The notes below the pieces were generated by a model, which had not been told where the DNA came from, searched no databases, and saw only the letters and a program-made list of their open reading frames with translations. Shown in pieces: positions 22,233 to 27,202 of a stretch of DNA of 27,202 nt (position 1 is its first letter; each line of letters opens with the position of its first letter). Both the position numbers and the translations under genes were made by a program. Source of the DNA: DATDAH01 sp036525535 (GTDB taxonomy: Bacteria; Actinomycetota; Acidimicrobiia; Acidimicrobiales; DATDAH01); NCBI GenBank assembly GCA_036525535.1, contig DATDAH010000176.1, positions 1 through 27,202 of the forward strand, in the 5' to 3' direction.

Positions 22233-23390
22233 ATGGCCGAGGCGTACATCGTGGATGCGGTCCGGGCGCCGGTCGGGCGCCGGGGCGGGGGCCTGGCCCA
22301 CGTCCACCCCGCCGATCTCGGCGCCCACTCGCTCAAGGCGTTGATTCACCGCACGGGTGTCGACCCCAGCGCGGTCGAGGACGTGATCTTCGGCTGTGTC
22401 GACACCATCGGCCCCCAGGCCGGCGACATCGCCCGCACGGCCTGGCTGGCCGCCGGCCTGCCCGAGGAGGTCCCCGGCACCACGATCGACCGCCAGTGCG
22501 GCTCGTCCCAGCAGGCGGTGCACTTCGGTGCGCAGGCCGTCATGAGCGGCACGACCGATCTGGTCGTGGCCGGCGGCGTCCAGAACATGAGCGCCATCCC
22601 CATCGGCTCGGCGATGACCGTGGCCGAGCACGTGGGCTTCACCGACCCCGACCCGTTCCGGGGCTCCAAGGGCTGGGTGGCCCGCTACGGCGACCAGGAG
22701 GTCAGCCAGTTCCGGGCGGCCGAGATGATCGCCGAGAAGTGGGACATCTCCCGCGAGGACATGGAGGCCTTCGCCTACGAGAGCCACCAGCGGGCCATCC
22801 GGGCCATCGACGAGGGCCGCTTCGAGGCCGAGATCGAGCCTCTGGAAGGCGTGGCTCAGGACGAGGGTCCCCGCCGCGAGTCGACGCTTGAGAAGATGGC
22901 GACCCTGCGCACCCTGGTCGACGGCGGCCGGCTGACCGCGGCCGTCTCGTCCCAGATCTCCGACAGCTCGGCGGCCCTGCTGATCGCGTCGGAGCAGGCG
23001 GTCAAGGACCACGGCTTCACGCCCCGGGCCCGCATCCACCACCTCTCCGTGCGGGGCGCCGACCCGGTCTGGATGCTGACCGCCCCCATCCCGGCGACGG
23101 AGTACGCCCTGGCGAAGACCGGCATGACCCTCGACCAGATGGACCTGGTCGAGATCAACGAGGCCTTCGCCTCGGTGGTGCTGGCCTGGCAGAAGGAGTC
23201 CGGTGCGGACTTGGACAAGGTCAACGTGAACGGCGGGGCCATCGCCCTGGGCCACCCCCTCGGCGCCACCGGGGCCCGCCTCATGACCACCCTCCTGCAC
23301 GAGCTGGAGCGCACCGGCGGACGCTGGGGCCTGCAGACCATGTGCGAGGGCGGCGGTCAGGCCAACGTCACCATCATCGAGCGGTTGTAA
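22233..23390 (+). CDS. Acetyl-CoA C-acyltransferase (FadA5/FadA6-like thiolase)
   Basis: 385 residues from ATG 22233, with GGAGG 8 bases upstream (a GTG at 22227 is too close to it). The degradative thiolase triad is intact: C89 in DRQCGSSQQAVHF, H341 in GGAIALGHPLGATGAR and C371 in CEGGGQAN. EINEAF is also present. The QCGSSQQA form recalls the actinobacterial FadA5/FadA6 sterol thiolases, but the assignment to sterols is only suggestive. It would catalyse the last beta-oxidation step, releasing acetyl- or propionyl-CoA. It follows the Ltp gene by 21 bases, in the same operon. Confidence 0.93.
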   Translation: MAEAYIVDAVRAPVGRRGGGLAHVHPADLGAHSLKALIHRTGVDPSAVEDVIFGCVDTIGPQAGDIARTAWLAAGLPEEVPGTTIDRQCGSSQQAVHFGAQAVMSGTTDLVVAGGVQNMSAIPIGSAMTVAEHVGFTDPDPFRGSKGWVARYGDQEVSQFRAAEMIAEKWDISREDMEAFAYESHQRAIRAIDEGRFEAEIEPLEGVAQDEGPRRESTLEKMATLRTLVDGGRLTAAVSSQISDSSAALLIASEQAVKDHGFTPRARIHHLSVRGADPVWMLTAPIPATEYALAKTGMTLDQMDLVEINEAFASVVLAWQKESGADLDKVNVNGGAIALGHPLGATGARLMTTLLHELERTGGRWGLQTMCEGGGQANVTIIERL

Positions 23391-23457
23391 GGCCGGCCTG
23401 CCGGTTCTCGGTAGCGAACGGCGTCGCCGGCGACACGCCGGGTGGATCAGAACCTGA

Positions 23458-23463
23458 CATGCT
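23458..23463 (+). promoter_or_regulatory. -10-like hexamer (CATGCT) for the phoD gene
   Basis: CATGCT ends 6 bases before the GTG at 23470. No Shine-Dalgarno is present. It is a weak match and no -35 was found. A GC-rich dyad (GTCGCCGGCGAC, 23423-23434) lies upstream, between the thiolase stop and this hexamer. Confidence 0.3.
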
Positions 23464-23469
23464 CGGCGG

Positions 23470-25035
23470 GTGGTTGGACGGCGGGGGTTCCTACTCGGGT
23501 CGGGGGCCACACTGCTGCTGGCGGCGTGCTCGTCCGGGGACGACAGCGGCACCACGGCCGCGTCGACCACGACGACGCCGACCAGCACCACCCTGCACTC
23601 GGCCCGCCTCAGCGGTGACCCCTTCACCCTCGGCGTGGCCTCTGGTGACCCCGCCTCGGACTCGGTCATCCTCTGGACCCGCCTCGCCCCCGAGCCGTTG
23701 ACCCCGGACGGGGGTGGGGGCATGCCCGACGACCCCGTTGACGTCCGCTGGCAGATCGCCACCGACGACCGCTTCACCGCCATCGTCGACGAGGGCATCG
23801 CCACCGCCGACCCGCAGTACGGCCACAGCGTCCACGTCGACGCCGGCGGTCTCGACCCCGTCGCCGACTACTTCTACCGCTTCACCGTCGGCGACTTCAC
23901 CAGCCCGGTCGGCCGCACCCGCACCCTGCCCGCCGAGGACGCTGCCGTCAGCCGTCTCGCCCTCGCCGTCGCCAACTGCCAGTGGTACGAGTCCGGCACC
24001 TACGCCGCCTACCGGCACATGGCCGAGGAGGACGTGGACCTGGTCGTCCATCTCGGCGACTACATCTACGAGTACGCCGCCGGCACCGGCCGGCGACAGT
24101 CTGCGCCCGGTTACGAGATCGAGTCCTTGGCCGACTACCGGCTCCGCTACGCCTCCTACAAGGTGGACCCCGACCTGCAGGCCGCCCATCACCGCTTTCC
24201 GTTCGTGGCCACTTGGGACGATCACGAGGTCGCCGACAACTACCTCGGCGACAGCGTCCCTGAGGGCGAGATCCCTGTCGAGCGCCTGCCCGAGCGACGG
24301 GCCGCGGCCTACCGGGCGTGGTGGGAGAACCTGCCCAGCCGCCTACCAGCGCCGGACGGCGACCACGCCGACATCTACCGCGAGCTGGCGTTCGGCGACC
24401 TGGCCCGCCTCGAAATGCTCGACGAGCGCCAGTACGCCGACGTCGCCCCCTGCCGGGACGAGGTGGCCGACGACTTCGGCGACTGCGCGGCCCGCACCGA
24501 CGAGGATCGGACCCGCCTCGGTCCCGACCAAGAGGCCTGGTTCACCGAAACCGTCGGCCGGGGCGGGGTGACCTGGGACCTGATCGGCAACCCCGTGGTC
24601 CTGGCCGGGGTCGACGCCGGACGCAGCCGCTCCGAGTTCTACCTCGACACCTGGGACGGCTTCCCCGACGCTCAGCGCCGCTTCATCGAGGCCATGGCCG
24701 CCGCCGACAACCCCGTCGTCCTGACCGGTGACTACCACGCGGGCATGGTGCTCGACGTGAACGATGCGCCTTTCGAGCCCGACGCCGAGCTGGTCGCGCC
24801 GGAGTTCATGGCCCCGCCGATCAGCTCCGTGCTGTTCCCCGACGACGTGTCCGACCGCACACCGCAGCTCCGCCAGCAGATCAACGCCCACGGCTACCTG
24901 ACCGTCGTCGCCGAGCCCGATCAGCTCACCGCCACGTTCCGGGTCCTCGACGACGTCCAAGACGCCCGCAGCGCCATCAGCACGGTCGCCACCTGGCAGG
25001 TCGACGCCGGCGACCCGACGCCTCGTCAGGTGTGA
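23470..25035 (+). CDS. phoD: PhoD-type alkaline phosphatase, Tat lipoprotein
   Basis: 521 residues. A short Tat-like signal (GRRGFLLG, 3-10) ends in the lipobox LAAC (C20), followed by a Ser/Thr linker, so the enzyme is predicted to be exported folded and lipid-anchored. Residues about 50-155 are the PhoD N-terminal beta domain (FTLGVASGDPASDSVILWTRL). The metallophosphatase core has ANCQ (C170, the likely iron ligand of the SCQ-type motif), HLGDYIYE (194-201), TWDDHEVADN (248-257) and LTGDYHAG (418-425). It hydrolyses phosphomonoesters or diesters for phosphate scavenging. No PHO box was recognised upstream. GTG start; it lies 79 bp after the thiolase operon. Confidence 0.92.
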   Translation: MVGRRGFLLGSGATLLLAACSSGDDSGTTAASTTTTPTSTTLHSARLSGDPFTLGVASGDPASDSVILWTRLAPEPLTPDGGGGMPDDPVDVRWQIATDDRFTAIVDEGIATADPQYGHSVHVDAGGLDPVADYFYRFTVGDFTSPVGRTRTLPAEDAAVSRLALAVANCQWYESGTYAAYRHMAEEDVDLVVHLGDYIYEYAAGTGRRQSAPGYEIESLADYRLRYASYKVDPDLQAAHHRFPFVATWDDHEVADNYLGDSVPEGEIPVERLPERRAAAYRAWWENLPSRLPAPDGDHADIYRELAFGDLARLEMLDERQYADVAPCRDEVADDFGDCAARTDEDRTRLGPDQEAWFTETVGRGGVTWDLIGNPVVLAGVDAGRSRSEFYLDTWDGFPDAQRRFIEAMAAADNPVVLTGDYHAGMVLDVNDAPFEPDAELVAPEFMAPPISSVLFPDDVSDRTPQLRQQINAHGYLTVVAEPDQLTATFRVLDDVQDARSAISTVATWQVDAGDPTPRQV

Positions 25036-25100
25036 GCCTCTGCGGGCTGAGCAGTCTGCCCGCGGCTGGCTGGGGGTCGATCCCGCGAGTCGTCGCGCCT

Positions 25101-25129
25101 TTGACATAGTACTTAATAGGTACTATGTT
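25101..25129 (+). promoter_or_regulatory. Perfect promoter-operator palindrome without a clear target gene
   Basis: A 9+7+9 palindrome (25104-25128, ACATAGTAC / GTACTATGT) is embedded in a promoter: a consensus -35 TTGACA (25101-25106), a 17-bp spacer and TATGTT (25124-25129). It is the most AT-rich spot of its region. The arrangement resembles PadR-type operators preceding regulator genes, by analogy only. It points right, into the 3' end of the oppositely oriented GH31 gene. Confidence 0.65.
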
Positions 25130-25136
25130 AGGGAGC

Positions 25137-25304
25137 GTGGGCAGAGCCAGGGGCTTTCCCGGCAAGGGACGCACGACCGATGGGCGGCGGTTCCGCCTGG
25201 TGCTCGAGACCCGGCCCACGGACCGACGGATCGTGGTGCGACGGCGCCCTCAGGCGGGTCGCCGGACGACGAGCTCGACGAAGTCCCCCACCCGCAGCGG
25301 CTGA
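25137..25304 (+). CDS. Putative 55-residue basic leaderless small protein
   Basis: GTG at 25137 lies 7 bases after TATGTT of the palindromic promoter, so a leaderless mRNA could start here. It reads 55 residues, very rich in Arg (MGRARGFPGKGRTTDGRR...), with mostly G/C third positions. There is no recognised domain. Its last 55 bp overlap the 3' end of the antisense GH31 gene. It may be a real small protein, the remnant of a deleted regulator gene, or chance. Confidence 0.3.
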   Translation: MGRARGFPGKGRTTDGRRFRLVLETRPTDRRIVVRRRPQAGRRTTSSTKSPTRSG

Positions 25305-27202
25305 CCCGGCTCCGCGACCTGCGCTTCGCCCCCGTCGGCGGCCACGGTCCACGGCCCACCGTGGACCACGACCGCCAGGTCGTCGTCGTCGACCTCGTAC
25401 GACGACTCGGGCGGTACGTCACGGACGATCATCCACGACGAATCGTCCAGCGCGGTGACCTCGAAGACGTCGTACCGATGGGGGCCGTATCCGTCTCCCG
25501 CATCCCGGTACCACTCCGCCGGCTCCCGCAGGCCGAGGCGACCCTCGTCGGGCGGATACAGGTGGAGGAGGTCGCGGCCGGCATCGTCGGTCGGCACGAC
25601 CGAGCCCGCCCGCACGAAGACCGGGATCCGCTGCATCGTCACCTCGACCTCGATCACGCCCTCGTGACGGCCTTCCCCCACCAGGTCGAACCACGACCCG
25701 GGAGGGAAGCGCACGGAACGACGCGTGGCGCCCAGCTCGAACACCGGTGCTACGAGGAGGTCAGGCCCGACCAGGAACTCGTCGTCGATCGCCAGGAGGT
25801 CGGGGTCCTCGGGCGGCGCGCCCTGCGTGGGCCACCACACCGGCAGGATCGGCGGGTCACCCCCGAGGCTGGTCAACCAGGCTTGGGTGTAGAGGTAGGG
25901 GATCAGGCGGTAGCGCCACGTCATCGCCTCCCGGATCGCCTCCAGGTGAGGACCGGCGGCGTTCCACGGCTCGCGGGACGGCATGGTGAAGATCGAGTGG
26001 GACCGGAAGAACGGCAGCCACGCCGCCATCTGGAACCAGCGCGTGTAGAGCTCCGGTGACGGGTCCCCCGAGAAGCCACCGACGTCGGGGCCGGTGTACG
26101 GGATCCCCGACATCGTCAGGTTCAGGGTCGTGCAGAGCGTGCGGTGCAGCATCGTCCACGACGTGGCCACGTCGCCGGTCCAGGTCCAGGCGTAGCGCTG
26201 GACCCCAGCCCAACCGGAGCGGGTCAGCAGCCACGGCCGACGATCAGGACGGTGGCGGCGCAGGGCGTCGTGACCGGCCTGGGCCATCCCCTGGCCGTAG
26301 AGGTTGCGACCCTCCACGTGGTCACCGCCCTGGCCGTCGAGGTGGTGCCGCGTGGCCAGCGGGAGAGAGGCGTCGACGCCGGCGGCGAACACGGCCGGCT
26401 CGCACATGTCGTGCCAGATGCCGGCCACGCCCCGGTCCAGCAGGGCCGGGTACTGGTCGGCCCACCACTCGCGCACAGCCGGGTCGCTGAAGTCGGGGAA
26501 GCCGACGAGGCCGGGCCAGACCACGGCGTTGACCTCCCGGCCGTCCGGCAGCTTCAGGAAGTGACCCCTCTCCCGGCCCTCCCGGTAGAGCGGGAAGTCA
26601 TCGGCCTTGGCCACGCCGGGATCGATGATCGTCACCGCCTTCACGCCCTCGGCGTCCAGGTCAGCGGTCAGGCGGGCGAGGTCCGGGAACGCCTCCTCGT
26701 CGACGGTGAAGACCCGGTACCGGTCCATGTAGTCGATGTCGAAGTGGATGGCCGACAGGGGCAGGTCGTGCTCGCGGAACCCGGCCAATACCTCGCGGAT
26801 GTCGGCATCGGTCTTGTAGCCCCAGCGGCACTGGTGGTAGCCGAGGGCCCACTTGGGGGGCAGGGCTGGTCGACCGGTGAGCTCATGGAACTGCTCGAGG
26901 GCCCGATCCGGCGGCCCCGGCGCCACGTAGGTCCGCAGGGCGCCCCCCTCGAAGGTGGCCGACAGCGTCTCGCCGATCCTGACGGTGCCGTCGTGGGTGT
27001 TCTCCCAGAAGCCGAGGTGCCCGCGTCCAGGCCCCACGACCAGGTGGGCAGGGATGGTGATGTAGAGGGGATCGGCCTCGGGGCCGTAGCTGCCGGACTG
27101 CTCGGTGTTCCACAGCCCGTAGGTCCCGGGTCGCAGGTTCAGCGGCGCGGCTCGCTCCCCCAGGCCGTGGACCTGGTCGTCGGGCTCGAGCTCGACCGTC
27201 GC
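25250..27202 (-). CDS. GH31-family alpha-glucosidase-like enzyme (5' truncated by window)
   Basis: The frame stays open to the window edge (reading HGLGERAAPLNLRPGTYGLW near it), so about 650 residues are visible and the start lies outside. Motifs in order: GLGE and LWNTE substrate region, PLYITIPAHLV, LPPKWALGYHQCRWGY, IHFDIDYMDRYRVFT, and the nucleophile motif GIWHDMCEPAVF (Asp codon 26408-26410), where most alpha-glucosidases have DMNEP. TWTGDVATSW gives the acid/base Asp (codon 26171-26173); most have GDN. FFRSHS follows. The C-terminal part (from about 25900 downward) is beta-rich as in GH31. The likely substrate is an alpha-glucoside or oligosaccharide. It seems cytoplasmic as far as seen. 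Confidence 0.93.
   Translation of the reverse strand, partial: ATVELEPDDQVHGLGERAAPLNLRPGTYGLWNTEQSGSYGPEADPLYITIPAHLVVGPGRGHLGFWENTHDGTVRIGETLSATFEGGALRTYVAPGPPDRALEQFHELTGRPALPPKWALGYHQCRWGYKTDADIREVLAGFREHDLPLSAIHFDIDYMDRYRVFTVDEEAFPDLARLTADLDAEGVKAVTIIDPGVAKADDFPLYREGRERGHFLKLPDGREVNAVVWPGLVGFPDFSDPAVREWWADQYPALLDRGVAGIWHDMCEPAVFAAGVDASLPLATRHHLDGQGGDHVEGRNLYGQGMAQAGHDALRRHRPDRRPWLLTRSGWAGVQRYAWTWTGDVATSWTMLHRTLCTTLNLTMSGIPYTGPDVGGFSGDPSPELYTRWFQMAAWLPFFRSHSIFTMPSREPWNAAGPHLEAIREAMTWRYRLIPYLYTQAWLTSLGGDPPILPVWWPTQGAPPEDPDLLAIDDEFLVGPDLLVAPVFELGATRRSVRFPPGSWFDLVGEGRHEGVIEVEVTMQRIPVFVRAGSVVPTDDAGRDLLHLYPPDEGRLGLREPAEWYRDAGDGYGPHRYDVFEVTALDDSSWMIVRDVPPESSYEVDDDDLAVVVHGGPWTVAADGGEAQVAEPGQPLRVGDFVELVVRRPA

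Overview
The window is about 27 kb of GC-rich, densely coding bacterial chromosome. Third codon positions are strongly G/C, GTG starts are common, intergenic gaps are short, and no stretch above 300 bases lacks a gene. Several families are typical of Actinobacteria: a DUF3152 peptidase-like protein, a DUF6069 membrane protein, a cyclase/NB-ARC-like ATPase fusion, an LmeA/DUF2993-like protein and paired acyl-CoA dehydrogenases. My inference is an actinobacterium, perhaps of the Acidimicrobiia. There is no 16S gene here to confirm this. I see no phage, transposon, CRISPR array or integrase.

Layout. 1-2.5 kb: the 3' end of a probable metallo-beta-lactamase-fold gene, then a secreted metzincin-like DUF3152 protein with a C-terminal array of exactly 45-residue repeats, divergent from a small HATPase-like gene; two dyads lie between them. 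A strong terminator (2491-2545) closes the HATPase gene. 2.6-6.4 kb: a TetR repressor divergent from a large cyclase/ATPase regulator, then a four-helix DUF6069 protein. 6.4-9.4 kb (minus strand): a translation block of gltX, a YdcF-like protein, tRNA-Gln(CTG) and tRNA-Glu(CTC), then a decayed tRNA-Glu copy, a 19-bp-arm hairpin and a degenerate GGDEF protein. 9.4-13.9 kb: an SDR and kynureninase (minus), divergent from an AlsS-type TPP enzyme and a carboxymuconolactone decarboxylase-family protein. 13.9-17 kb: SDR / AlkD and PhyH / LmeA-like, two very tight divergent pairs. 17-23.4 kb: a beta-oxidation divergon, with two acyl-CoA dehydrogenases plus an alpha/beta hydrolase on the minus strand, and a DUF35 protein, an Ltp-type thiolase and a FadA-type thiolase on the plus strand. 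This resembles sterol or branched side-chain degradation modules. 23.4-27.2 kb: a Tat/lipoprotein PhoD phosphatase and a 5'-truncated GH31 glycosidase, with a promoter-like palindrome between them.

Two themes run through the window. First, many transcription-unit-leading genes have a -10-like hexamer ending 6-8 bases before the start codon and no Shine-Dalgarno, which suggests widespread leaderless transcription. Second, at three divergent pairs the two opposing -10-like hexamers are only 3-4 bp apart. No wholly new multi-gene system was recognised. The most unusual items are the leaderless/divergent promoter architecture, the orphan promoter-operator at 25101-25137, and the tRNA-Glu relic with its hairpin.
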